DNA of 64,000 bases. It comes from Chitinophagaceae bacterium (GTDB lineage: Bacteria > Bacteroidota > Bacteroidia > Chitinophagales > Chitinophagaceae). The stretch covers positions 1 to 64,000 of the forward strand of contig JADLCD010000022.1 of NCBI GenBank assembly GCA_020847395.1. Reading direction: 5' to 3'. Numbering within the stretch: position 1 is the first letter of the stretch; each line of letters opens with the position of its first letter. The position numbers and the translations under genes were made by a program. Below, one piece after another: positions 33,520-42,150 of the stretch. A model generated the notes under the pieces. It searched no databases. It saw only the letters and a program-made list of their open reading frames with translations, and was not told the origin of the DNA.

Positions 33520-34971
33520 ATGAAAATAGCTGTAGCCAAGGGCGATGGCATAGGTCCGGAAATAATGGATGCCGTTTTACGCATTTTTGAAGCTAACAAA
33601 GTTCCGCTTGAGTATGAATTTGTAGATATGGGCAAATGGGTATTTGACAAAGGTTTTTCCAATGGCATGACTCCTGAAGCACAAAAAGCTATTGAGTCTC
33701 TCGGCTTGCTATTTAAGGGGCCTATGGAAACACCAAAAGGCAAGGGTGTTAAAAGTATTAATGTAACGGCAAGAAAAACCTGGAATACTTTTGCCAACAA
33801 GCGCGTGTTTCAATCGTTGCATGGCGTTGATACTGTTTTTTCAAAAGCAGGTATACCAATTGATATTACCGTTGTGAGAGAGAATATTGAAGATACCTAT
33901 GGCGGTATAGAACATATGCTTACACATGATGTTGCCTTAAGCCGCAGAATGATTACGAGGCCCGGAAGTTTACAGGTTATTCGCTATGCATTTGAGATGG
34001 CGAAGCAGAAAAAAACCAGGCGTATTACATGCGGCCATAAAGCAAACATTATGAAGATTACGGATGGTTTGTTTCTTGACTGCTTTTACGAAGTAGCAAA
34101 AGAATATCCTGAGTTAAAAGCAGATGATATTATTGTTGATGATTTATGTATGAAACTGGTTACAAAACCCGACAGTTTTGATGTGGTAGTTTTAACCAAT
34201 CTGCAGGGAGATATTGTTTCTGACTTGTGTGCAGGACTGGTAGGCGGTTTAGGTTTTGCGCCTTCGGCAAATATCGGAGACCATATTTCAATTTTTGAGG
34301 CAGTGCATGGTACAGCACCGGATATTGCAGGCAAAAACATTGCCAACCCTACAGCATTGCTGCTTAGTGGTATATCTATGCTAATGCACGTAGGGCTTAC
34401 AGAAAATGCCGGCATAATTGAGAACGCATTATTATATACTTTAGAAAGTGGTGTGCATACCGGAGATTTTGGCGATAAATCAAAGCCTTCTGTAAATACA
34501 ACCCAATTTGCAGATGCCATCATCGGCAATTTTGGAAAACAACCCGTTGTTAATCCCAAACCAATAATGCCGAATAAGCCCGGCACGCCTACACCATTTA
34601 AGTTGCAGCAAAATGCGATGATGGAATCTAAAGAAGAAGGCAATGAAACTATTGTTGGCGTAGATTTTTTTATTGAAAGCAATGAACAACCACAATCTAT
34701 TGCCGTTAAATGCGAGCGGCATGGTGGTGTAAAATTCAAATTAATTAATATCAGCAACCGCGGTACACAGGTTTGGCCAACCGGTTCTGTATATACCAAC
34801 CTGGTAAACGTATATAATGTACGCTTTGAAACATTGGATGGTGAACCATTAAACCAACAGGATATATTGGGTTTATATATCGGACTAAGTGGAAACTTTA
34901 AAGTATGCTCTTCAGAATTATTGAATCAATGGGGAGAGAAAAAAGGATATAGCCTGGCACAGGGACAATAA
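33520..34971 (+). CDS. icd: NADP-dependent isocitrate dehydrogenase, long form
   Basis: TCA-cycle enzyme converting isocitrate to 2-oxoglutarate and CO2. The 483-residue protein resembles the Thermus-type enzyme with a C-terminal extension. The catalytic core (about 1-335) carries KGDGIGPEIMDAVL, the substrate loop VVRENIEDTYGGIEH, CGHKANIMKITDGLF, DDLCMKLVTKPDSFDVVV and NLQGDIVSDLCAGLVGGLGF. The last 140 residues form the extra domain after a proline-rich linker. Cofactor choice is by family similarity. Confidence 0.9.
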   Translation: MKIAVAKGDGIGPEIMDAVLRIFEANKVPLEYEFVDMGKWVFDKGFSNGMTPEAQKAIESLGLLFKGPMETPKGKGVKSINVTARKTWNTFANKRVFQSLHGVDTVFSKAGIPIDITVVRENIEDTYGGIEHMLTHDVALSRRMITRPGSLQVIRYAFEMAKQKKTRRITCGHKANIMKITDGLFLDCFYEVAKEYPELKADDIIVDDLCMKLVTKPDSFDVVVLTNLQGDIVSDLCAGLVGGLGFAPSANIGDHISIFEAVHGTAPDIAGKNIANPTALLLSGISMLMHVGLTENAGIIENALLYTLESGVHTGDFGDKSKPSVNTTQFADAIIGNFGKQPVVNPKPIMPNKPGTPTPFKLQQNAMMESKEEGNETIVGVDFFIESNEQPQSIAVKCERHGGVKFKLINISNRGTQVWPTGSVYTNLVNVYNVRFETLDGEPLNQQDILGLYIGLSGNFKVCSSELLNQWGEKKGYSLAQGQ

Positions 34972-35000
34972 CAAAATAATAATATGCAATTTTTTGTGGT

Positions 35001-35033
35001 AAAGACAAGGCATGCCTTGTCTTTATTTTTTTA
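35001..35033 (+). terminator. Terminator after isocitrate dehydrogenase (palindromic repeat)
   Basis: AAAGACAAGG-CATG-CCTTGTCTTT is followed by ATTTTTTT. The stem core GACAAGGCATGCCTTGTC is the same as the repeat at 45552-45579, so a dispersed palindrome appears to serve as terminator here. Confidence 0.65.
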
Positions 35034-35182
35034 TACCATTGAATATATATTTCGTTCCTGGGAGGGATACAATGCATGCATCGTCTTCCACCAGCGTTAA
35101 TCAACGTTAAAACATTTTTGCGGCAATAAACTTTCTTTTCCTGCCCATGTCTATCAGCCATCGTTCATTTAAAAAACAACTC

Positions 35183-35842
35183 ATGAAAAAAATAGCATCA
35201 GGAATATTGGCTTTGATGATTGGTATTGCAGCTTTGCAGGCGCAGGAAAAAAATGAAAAAGCTCCGCCGCCGCCTTCTCAAATGCATCAAAAACATCCGG
35301 GCAAACCAGGTATGCGTGGCCGGCACGATATGGATTTCAAAAAATTAAATCTTACTACTGAGCAGCAGTCACAAATGAAAAAAATACATGAAGACTTTAA
35401 GGGTAAGATGGACAACCTGGAAAAATCTGAAGCAACAATAACCCTGAAAGATTACAGGGAAAAGAAGAAAGTGTTTGAAACACAACGCCACGATCAAATA
35501 CAAAATGTATTAACCCGGGAACAGAAAGATCAGTTAGCAAAAATGCATAGTGAAAGAGGAAGAAAATTTGACGGCGGACCTCGCAGAGGAATGGACAGAA
35601 TGAAAGCGGAACTTGGATTATCAGATGAGCAATCTGCTCAAATAAAAACCTTGCAGGAAGACACAAAAGCAAAAATGAAAAGCATTCGTGAGAATCAATC
35701 ATTGAGTGAAGATGAAAAAAAGCAACAAATAATGGTTGCATTTAAAAATCAGCGTGAGGGTATAAATAAAATTCTTACGCCCGAACAGCAAAAGAAAATG
35801 GAAAGCATGAGACCCAAACACATGAACCGGGAAACAAAATAA
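35183..35842 (+). CDS. Spy/CpxP-like periplasmic protein (LTxxQ)
   Basis: A predicted periplasmic, highly charged helical protein. The product of about 219 residues has a signal peptide (about 1-19, ALQAQ), a proline- and His-rich linker (APPPPSQMHQKHPGKPG), then repeated LTTEQQSQMKKI, LTREQKDQLAKM, LSDEQSAQIKTL and LTPEQQKKMESM units. These correspond to the LTxxQ motifs of the Spy/CpxP fold, here four in number. ATG 35183 is chosen at the signal peptide; an earlier in-frame ATG at 35147 adds 12 residues. A role in envelope stress or metal binding is inference. Confidence 0.78.
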   Translation: MKKIASGILALMIGIAALQAQEKNEKAPPPPSQMHQKHPGKPGMRGRHDMDFKKLNLTTEQQSQMKKIHEDFKGKMDNLEKSEATITLKDYREKKKVFETQRHDQIQNVLTREQKDQLAKMHSERGRKFDGGPRRGMDRMKAELGLSDEQSAQIKTLQEDTKAKMKSIRENQSLSEDEKKQQIMVAFKNQREGINKILTPEQQKKMESMRPKHMNRETK

Positions 35843-35874
35843 TTTTTTCGATGTGGATAGAGTGTTTAATGCGT

Positions 35875-35902
35875 GGCTGCCTGAGAGGGCAGCCTTTTTT
35901 TT
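35875..35902 (+). terminator. Rho-independent terminator of the Spy-like gene
   Basis: GGCTGCC-TGAGAG-GGCAGCC followed by eight T residues, 33 bp after the stop codon. Confidence 0.85.
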
Positions 35903-36027
35903 AAAAGCCTCGCCTCCCTTCCTCCTCTCCAAGGGAAAGGAGGCGGTGCTTCATATCATTAAAGAGCTATATAACTACCAATTCAACCATTGTATTTCTA
36001 TTGTTCAGCAATCAGCTGCTCCATGTT

Positions 36028-36085
36028 TTATCAGCATCGTTGAAAAGCTGACCTTGTGCTTAGATCTACTCTCCTTTGGAGAGGC
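36028..36085 (+). repeat. Dispersed 55-bp repeat, copy 2
   Basis: It contains TTTATCAGCAT, AAAGCTGACCTTGTGCTTAG and CTCTCCTTTGGAGAGGC and matches the reverse complement of 22237-22295 with few differences. The preceding gap from 35903 also holds a pair of CCTCCTCTCC-AAGGG-AAAGGAGG type arms. No gene is seen between 35903 and 36116. Confidence 0.6.
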
Positions 36086-36116
36086 CGGGAGAGGCTTTTG
36101 CTTCCCTTTGGGAAGG

Positions 36117-37826
36117 TTATGATGGGCTTTCCATCATCTTCTGCAATTTCTTTGTAACCAGGAATAATACCACCGAAGCTATACCAGCAAGAAAAACAAA
36201 AAATATAAAAAAGTCGTAGAGATTGTGCATTTCATATCCAAGAAAGTTGGTTGCCTTTCCTCCATCCGGATAAAAAGAACTTAATACCCCGGCAAGTTTG
36301 TTTCCAAAAGCATTAGCGGTAAACCATACCGCCATCAATAAAGAAGAAAACTTAAACGGCGATAATTTATTTACCAGCGACATACCGATGGGTGATAAAC
36401 ACAATTCGCCGGCTGTATGTAAAGCATACATACCGGTAAGCCATATCATACTCACTTTAACACCCGGCGAAACATTGTTTACTCCTTTTGCTATCCACAA
36501 ATAACCGAGGGCTAATAACAATAAACCCCAGGCCATTTTAGTAGGAGAAGAAGGTTCTCTTTTGCCAAGCTTAAGCCAGAGCCATGCAAAAAATGGTGCA
36601 AACAACACTACAAATGCTGAATTAAGCGATTGAAACCAGCTTGCCGGAACTTCTTTAATATTTACATCAATGCCTTTGGCAAAAAGATATATGTTGCCAA
36701 TAACTATAGCCGCCAGAAACAACAACAGTAACCCATATACAGCAATACGCAATTCCCTGTCAAAAGCAGAGGCAAGATTTTTACCGGCTTTTTTATACAG
36801 CGTATAAATAAAATATACGCATGCCACCGATACAACAGCTATCAACCAGCTTGGAATCCTCAAACCCAAACTCCTGTCTGTTTGCTCATCAGCAAATAAA
36901 GTAAGTGATGCGCCGGCCTGTTCAAACGCTGCCCAGAAAAAAATCACAAAGAAACACACCACAAAAATCACCAGCACTTTATTCTTCTCAACCTGGGTGA
37001 GTGTTTTATCCATAAAAATAATGGCGGGTATAATTACGATACACGCTACCAGTAAATAAAACAGGTAGTTGATTTTAGTATCAAGATATAGCAAGCCAAT
37101 GCAGGTTAAGGCAAGCACAGCCAAACCAAGCACGGTTAGTATAGGTGAAGTCATTGATTTTGGACTGTTGGCAGGCACTAACCCCAGCACTTTATTTTCC
37201 GGGTCAACAACATATTTATGCTGATACAATTTTTGTACAATCACACTAATCACCATACCTATTCCTGCAATTAAAAATGCCCACCTGAAATCAGATGGGT
37301 CGCCCGTATCGCCAAATATGCCGCAAATAAATGGGCCCAATGCGCCACCGGTATTAATACCCATATAAAAGATAGTATAAGCAGCATCATTCCGGTGGTC
37401 GTTTTTAGGATACAATTGCCCTACAAGAGATGAAATATTGGGCTTGAAAAATCCATTACCCGCAATCATCAACCCAAGCCCTGAGAAAAACAAAACGGTT
37501 GATACATCCGGCGCCGTTTTATACAAAGTTCCGCAGGCAAATAAAATTAACTCACCAATAGCCATTACTGTACCACCGGCAATAATAGCACGGCGGTTTC
37601 CCCAATACCTGTCGGCAATAAAGCCGCCAAGCAGGGGGGTAAGGTATATCAGGCTTAAATAACTGCCATACAGATTTGATGCAAATGCTTTATCAAACAA
37701 GAGGGCTTTGGTCATAAACAAAATTAGCATAGCCCGCATGCCGTAAAAATTGAAACGCTCCCACATTTCTGTTGCAAACAAAATGTATAGCCCCTTTGGG
37801 TGTCCTTTTGCTGGAATATTATTCAT
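36117..37826 (-). CDS. POT-family proton-dependent peptide transporter
   Basis: Inner-membrane importer of di- and tripeptides driven by protons. The 569-residue protein has about 12-14 hydrophobic segments and the family signatures: the ExxERF-like MWERFNFYGMRAMLILF at residues 16-32, GGFIADRYWGNRRAIIAGG, and FYMGINTGGALGPFICG. The C terminus adds extra helices, normal for bacterial POT proteins of this size. It is a single gene. Confidence 0.93.
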   Translation of the reverse strand: MNNIPAKGHPKGLYILFATEMWERFNFYGMRAMLILFMTKALLFDKAFASNLYGSYLSLIYLTPLLGGFIADRYWGNRRAIIAGGTVMAIGELILFACGTLYKTAPDVSTVLFFSGLGLMIAGNGFFKPNISSLVGQLYPKNDHRNDAAYTIFYMGINTGGALGPFICGIFGDTGDPSDFRWAFLIAGIGMVISVIVQKLYQHKYVVDPENKVLGLVPANSPKSMTSPILTVLGLAVLALTCIGLLYLDTKINYLFYLLVACIVIIPAIIFMDKTLTQVEKNKVLVIFVVCFFVIFFWAAFEQAGASLTLFADEQTDRSLGLRIPSWLIAVVSVACVYFIYTLYKKAGKNLASAFDRELRIAVYGLLLLFLAAIVIGNIYLFAKGIDVNIKEVPASWFQSLNSAFVVLFAPFFAWLWLKLGKREPSSPTKMAWGLLLLALGYLWIAKGVNNVSPGVKVSMIWLTGMYALHTAGELCLSPIGMSLVNKLSPFKFSSLLMAVWFTANAFGNKLAGVLSSFYPDGGKATNFLGYEMHNLYDFFIFFVFLAGIASVVLFLVTKKLQKMMESPS

Positions 37827-38105
37827 TAATAAATGATTTAATCAAAGTTTAGTAAGGCGGCAATAGATAGAAAATATGAATAAAAGATATTTTTGATTTA
37901 CCATAAACAAATCTCAATTATAAATCCACATATTAATAAAATTATGAGGATTTATAATATTAATAAATATATTTTGGAACGATGCTATTTAAAAAGAATA
38001 ATAAATTATTACTGTAAATTTTTTATTCACTCTTACAGCACCAGCCAAAATGGATAAACAGCAATAATACAATATCTTTAATAAGGGTTTAATATAATTA
38101 CGATT
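37827..38105. other. AT-rich divergent gap with an inverted repeat
   Basis: No gene is seen. ATTATAAATCC at 37917-37927 is matched by GGATTTATAAT at 37948-37958, an 11-bp perfect inverted repeat with a 20-bp spacer. It lies between two divergent genes and could be a regulator site. Confidence 0.35.
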
Positions 38106-38975
38106 ATGGTTTACTTTATAAAAACTTCTTCACCAATGAGGTGCTTTTTAATATTCACAGGTCTATTCATTTTTATTCAAATCAATGCTCAATCGAATTA
38201 CGAAATTTATGCATTAAAATATGCTGTACTTAAAAACCCTACTCCTATATCAAACTGGGTGAATAACGGGCCGGAAAAAGATAGTGTGCCCATTAGTTTT
38301 CACTTCTGGCTGATCAAATCTCCCGAAGGAAAAAAAATATTGGTAGATGCCGGTTGCAGAATGGATTTATCCAACGCTATTGATTTCGGGCTTACAGATT
38401 ATGAGCGTCCGGATTCTGTTTTATTACGGTTAGGCATACCCGCAGATGCTGTTTCGGATATCATCATTTCACATCCGCACTGGGATCATATAGATGGATT
38501 ACCACTATTTCCATCTGCCACAGTGTGGATGCAAAAAGAGGATTATATATACTATACCAGTGAAGCATGGCAGAAACCCGCAAAACCTGGCGGTATAGCA
38601 CCAAGAAACCTGGAGTTTCTGCTACAACTAAATATGGCAGGCAAATTAAAATTGGTTGACGGTGATAATAAAGAAATCATTAAAGGTATTACTGTGTTTA
38701 CCGGCTCCCGGCACACGTATAATTCACAATATGTGGTGGTGCAATCAGGTCAGCGTAAAGTAGTAATCGCGTCAGATAATATCTGGATATATTACAACCT
38801 CCATAAAATGCTGCCGCCTCCCTCGTACGGAACAATGAATGCTGCAGGTTACGTAAAGAATATGCAACGGATGAAAATGCAGGCTTCAAAGCCTCAATAC
38901 ATTTTGCCCGGGCATGATGATGCGATGTTTAAACTCTTTCCTGCGGTGGATAAAAGAATCATTAAAATCTTTTAA
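38106..38975 (+). CDS. Secreted MBL-fold hydrolase (N-acyl-homoserine-lactonase-like)
   Basis: Metallo-beta-lactamase-fold hydrolase of the AHL-lactonase-like group. The 289-residue protein has a signal peptide (about 11-29, ending INAQ), then FWLIKSPEGKKILVDAGCR and the metal site SHPHWDHIDG, a later His in SRHTYNSQYV, SDN near 221 and a C-terminal GHDD. An ATG at 38136 would also give an intact signal peptide. Substrate is not established; lactonase activity is only a family hint. Confidence 0.8.
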   Translation: MVYFIKTSSPMRCFLIFTGLFIFIQINAQSNYEIYALKYAVLKNPTPISNWVNNGPEKDSVPISFHFWLIKSPEGKKILVDAGCRMDLSNAIDFGLTDYERPDSVLLRLGIPADAVSDIIISHPHWDHIDGLPLFPSATVWMQKEDYIYYTSEAWQKPAKPGGIAPRNLEFLLQLNMAGKLKLVDGDNKEIIKGITVFTGSRHTYNSQYVVVQSGQRKVVIASDNIWIYYNLHKMLPPPSYGTMNAAGYVKNMQRMKMQASKPQYILPGHDDAMFKLFPAVDKRIIKIF

Positions 38976-39081
38976 TCATCTTTCTTATTAGTTTGAAGGT
39001 CTTTATAACTGGTAAGCTGAATATGTTTCTTTTTAATAAAAGCGTTTGCTTCCTCATGTTTTATACATTCTGCCTAATTAT

Positions 39082-39119
39082 AAAAAAATCGGGAGATACT
39101 TTATGCCGGTATCTCCCGA
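39082..39119 (-). terminator. Rho-independent terminator of the 39185-41926 operon
   Basis: On the minus strand TCGGGAGATAC pairs perfectly with GTATCTCCCGA across a 9-base loop, followed by seven T residues. It lies 66 bp past the 88-residue gene and defines the operon end. Confidence 0.85.
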
Positions 39120-39184
39120 ATAGTTTTCTGAAACTGAATACGCGATCAAACGGACCAGTTATTTTCTGCCAATTACCCTTATCG

Positions 39185-39451
39185 TTAAGCATCCAGCGCT
39201 TTTCTTAATACGGGTATTAACATCAACCCGGAAACATCACTCAGGTCAACCTGAACAATTTCGCCCGGGCTGCTAAAGCGGTATCGCCGCCCTGTTATAC
39301 TTCCGGTTACTGTTAATGCTGTTTTGCCGATATACTCGAAACGGACATTTCTTCTATTATTTGAAGTATTTTCTTCTGCAGACGAAATAATACCAGATGT
39401 GGTTGAATGTTGCTGAGTAAGATGTGCTCTTTTATTTCCGCAGTTACACAT
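39185..39451 (-). CDS. Small Cys-rich-start protein, phage-like (uncharacterised)
   Basis: This 88-residue protein starts MCNCGNKRAHL and continues with a low-complexity Ser/Thr linker and a compact beta-type region (FEYIGKTALTVTGSITGRRY, then RFSSPGEIVQVD). The TGRRYRFxxPG pattern recalls small proteins encoded beside phage head-tail genes, but no other phage gene is near. It is the last gene of the three-gene operon, 11 bp after the DUF1360-like gene. Function unknown. Confidence 0.6.
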   Translation of the reverse strand: MCNCGNKRAHLTQQHSTTSGIISSAEENTSNNRRNVRFEYIGKTALTVTGSITGRRYRFSSPGEIVQVDLSDVSGLMLIPVLRKALDA

Positions 39452-39462
39452 AGTTTTAAATT

Positions 39463-39768
39463 TTAGTCTTCTTTATAATCCGGCGTATTATTTTTTTTGT
39501 TTCCGGTAAATTGTTGAAGCAGGCAAACAGCTCCTGATATTGCCAGCCAGCACAATAATATTTCCCACCACCTGTTACCAAGCCATATTGCAAACGGGGC
39601 CGCAACCCAAATGCTTACGCAATAAAAGCAGTCGAGCAGGCTTCCGAAGAAGCCCGCTCCTGCTCTTTTTCTTATGTGATAGATAATGTCAAAAGGTCCG
39701 TCTTCCGCCTGGAGCAGGTGTGTAAGCCGCCAGGCTGCCAGCACACTTATGAACATATACCAATACAT
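39463..39768 (-). CDS. DUF1360-like membrane protein
   Basis: This 101-residue membrane protein opens with AAWRLTHLLQAEDGPFDIIY and continues with LLDCFYCVSIWVAAPFAIWL, the two signature blocks of the DUF1360 family (PF07098), whose CxxC-containing LDCFYC motif is conserved. Three hydrophobic segments are visible. Function unknown; related proteins occur in Bacillus spore genes and in phages. It lies 19 bp downstream of the 712-residue gene. Confidence 0.7.
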   Translation of the reverse strand: MYWYMFISVLAAWRLTHLLQAEDGPFDIIYHIRKRAGAGFFGSLLDCFYCVSIWVAAPFAIWLGNRWWEILLCWLAISGAVCLLQQFTGNKKNNTPDYKED

Positions 39769-39787
39769 ATTTTACCGTTTAAATTAA

Positions 39788-41926
39788 TCAGGGCTTACGA
39801 ACGCAGAACCCTCTTGCCAGTGATGAATAATGATAAAATCCGCTGCTGTGCACAATCGTCCTGTCTGTACCTGCAATCCACACATTGTATCCGCATGGTG
39901 GTATAGTTGCCGGCGTTTGTATCTGCCATGTACCGTTTTGCCCTGTATTGGCAAGTGTGCCTCCGGCAAATGATAATGAGGATGTAGCTACACCGTCAAT
40001 AAAAATTATTGATCCTGCCGCTTCGGCTGCGGGCGTTATACTTATTGACATGGAATGACAATGATCATCCACAATTGAATAAGTACCGGAAATAGTATCT
40101 CCCGGAATAAAGTCTCCGCAATTACCGGTTCCGTTTGTGATATTAATATCTACATCAGGATATGTTTTATCTACATTAAACATTACAGTATTGCTGCTGT
40201 ATATGATGTTGTCTGTAACATCAAAAAACTCCATCCTTATAAAATGTTTATCGGCTTTTGTCGGCACAAAGTTTCCAAAAATATCATCTACAATTACCGT
40301 ATTTGTAAATGGATTTGCCAGGTAATCCATCCAGCCGTCAGGAGCAACTGGTGTAAGTGTAATGAATGGGGATATTACACCAAGTGTATCTGTTTTTATA
40401 TTCACGGCATCCATTATGGGATGTTCTGCTGTTGCCGGTTCTGTAATGAGCAGCCTGTATTTGAATATATGATTATTCTGGTTGAACAACCTGCCTCTTA
40501 TTGTGATGTTTCCATCAAAAGGACTGTCATTAGCCGTAAATCCTAATGTATGCACACCGGTAGCGTTGCCTGTTATTGTGCTTATTAAATCTACCGGCAT
40601 GCCACCCAGCAATTCAATGAATGGATAAATTTCGCCTGGTGGCACGTCTTTCGGCAATGGCTTTATTTCAACATTGCACTCTTCCCTGTCACCCCAGGGC
40701 GCAACCCATTCAGGGTTAATTGGTGGAACTACGCTCCAGGAAAGTATCACTCTAATTTTTGCTTTACCTGTTTCGCACCACTTTTTTTGATACGGTGTAA
40801 GATAAACATGCAATGGCGCGTTGTACCACAAACCCTCCTGTGGTATAGTAGGAATATCATGCACATTAACAGAGCTGGTACCCATATATACCCAGCCTCC
40901 GCCAAAGTCCATATAGTAAGCAAGGTATTCTTTACTGCCTTTTGTGCATAATCCGCCACTGTAACCTGTTGGCCTTTTTATCTGAACAGCGGCGTTGAGT
41001 AAATTATAATTCCTGTTGAGCCCAACACATTTCACTTCTTCATAGCCGGTGTTGAATGTGTTTTGTTTTAAAAAATCAAGTATGCTACCCAGGTCGAGAT
41101 CGTATTTTTTAAAAAGCTCAAACTTGTTATTGATTATGGCTGTGTTGTTATCGAATAAAGCATATGCAAGCTGATGGCCAATTCTTGCATCCTCTACCTG
41201 GCCGGCATAATATTTCTTAAGCTCCTGCAACGAAATATTTTCTTCTTTAACAGGCGGTGCGCAATCAAGGTCTGCTGTTGCTTCGTCAAGCACTGCAAAT
41301 TGTTGCTCATTGAGCTTAATATCTACCTGTGTAAACAGCTTGTCAAAATAGCAGATAATGCTCTTTGATGGCGCTGCCTGTATATATGCTTCAAGCCTGT
41401 TACCCCAAATTGGTATCCACCACCAATTACCCGGAGGCGGAACGGTATTCCATGAAAGGATTGCTCTTACAAGAGGTAATACCGCTTTTTTATCGCAGCA
41501 GCTTTTTCTTTTTGGCTTAAATGTTTTGCCTACTTCATAACATATATCACTGTCAAAATTCAGGTCGTGCGCATCAAAATCAACTACTCCTTCGTCATCC
41601 CATGTTGCGCCATTATCATAACTCACAAAAAATCGCACAAATTCTTTGCTGCCTGCAGTGCAAGCGCCACCGGCATAGCCAAAACTTTGTTTGATTTTTA
41701 TATTTGCGCTTAACCACTCTTTTGCGGGATTATAACTTACGCATGTTAACTCTTCAAATGTGGTGTTGAATAAAAGTTCAATTACAGGTTTAAACTCAAG
41801 AATTTCTTTATTCTCTTTATCCTGCACTCCAAAATAATTGGGGTTTTCAAGAAGCAATAATTTACCGTTGTTGCGGAATTCAATAAGTTTGGCGGTATCC
41901 TGCTGCCCTTTTTCATTCTTCTTCAT
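39788..41926 (-). CDS. Large uncharacterised protein with a duplicated domain
   Basis: I cannot name this 712-residue protein. It has no signal peptide or membrane segment. Residues about 56-184 and 294-424 are two copies of one domain. FEELTCVSYNPA matches YEEVKCVGLNRN; GYAGGACTAGSKEFVRFFV matches GYSGGLCTKGSKEYLAYYM; VRAILSWNTVPPPGN matches IRVILSWSVVPPINP; IWGNRLEAYIQ matches PWGDREECNVEI. The final 270 residues are beta-rich, Ig-like in look, with GDTISGTYSIVDDHCHSMSI. It is the first gene of an operon with a DUF1360 protein and a small phage-like protein. Domain copies of this kind occur in other Bacteroidota as hypothetical proteins, by recall. Confidence 0.75.
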   Translation of the reverse strand: MKKNEKGQQDTAKLIEFRNNGKLLLLENPNYFGVQDKENKEILEFKPVIELLFNTTFEELTCVSYNPAKEWLSANIKIKQSFGYAGGACTAGSKEFVRFFVSYDNGATWDDEGVVDFDAHDLNFDSDICYEVGKTFKPKRKSCCDKKAVLPLVRAILSWNTVPPPGNWWWIPIWGNRLEAYIQAAPSKSIICYFDKLFTQVDIKLNEQQFAVLDEATADLDCAPPVKEENISLQELKKYYAGQVEDARIGHQLAYALFDNNTAIINNKFELFKKYDLDLGSILDFLKQNTFNTGYEEVKCVGLNRNYNLLNAAVQIKRPTGYSGGLCTKGSKEYLAYYMDFGGGWVYMGTSSVNVHDIPTIPQEGLWYNAPLHVYLTPYQKKWCETGKAKIRVILSWSVVPPINPEWVAPWGDREECNVEIKPLPKDVPPGEIYPFIELLGGMPVDLISTITGNATGVHTLGFTANDSPFDGNITIRGRLFNQNNHIFKYRLLITEPATAEHPIMDAVNIKTDTLGVISPFITLTPVAPDGWMDYLANPFTNTVIVDDIFGNFVPTKADKHFIRMEFFDVTDNIIYSSNTVMFNVDKTYPDVDINITNGTGNCGDFIPGDTISGTYSIVDDHCHSMSISITPAAEAAGSIIFIDGVATSSLSFAGGTLANTGQNGTWQIQTPATIPPCGYNVWIAGTDRTIVHSSGFYHYSSLARGFCVRKP

Positions 41927-42138
41927 AATAAAAGTTTTATTTGTTTGTAATAGAAAGGTGTAGGGTGGAAGGTGTAAGGCCTTAAACCTTATACCTTAAT
42001 TACATGCAGGTTTCTGAAAGATATTATGGAGAGGCGCCTTATTGCGAAACCATATACTGTAAATATTGTTACCACCCGGCTTATACCTTTAACGCACACA
42101 TTTTTTTAAGCCCGCACTATTGGTTTTCTTTTAGCCTT

Positions 42139-42146
42139 TATCTTTA
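42139..42146 (+). promoter_or_regulatory. Promoter-like box (TATCTTTA) for the flippase
   Basis: Seven of eight bases fit the TAnnTTTG pattern, and the box ends 4 bp before ATG 42151. It supports 42151 over the upstream in-frame ATG at 42004. Confidence 0.35.
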
Positions 42147-42150
42147 CCGC

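Noticed and set aside
34086-34799. Minus-strand frame of 237 codons
   Set aside because: Antisense of isocitrate dehydrogenase, a side effect of its codon usage.
42004-42150. Upstream start for the flippase
   Set aside because: The extra 49 residues are rich in Tyr, Cys and His with no membrane pattern, and a promoter-like box lies just before ATG 42151.
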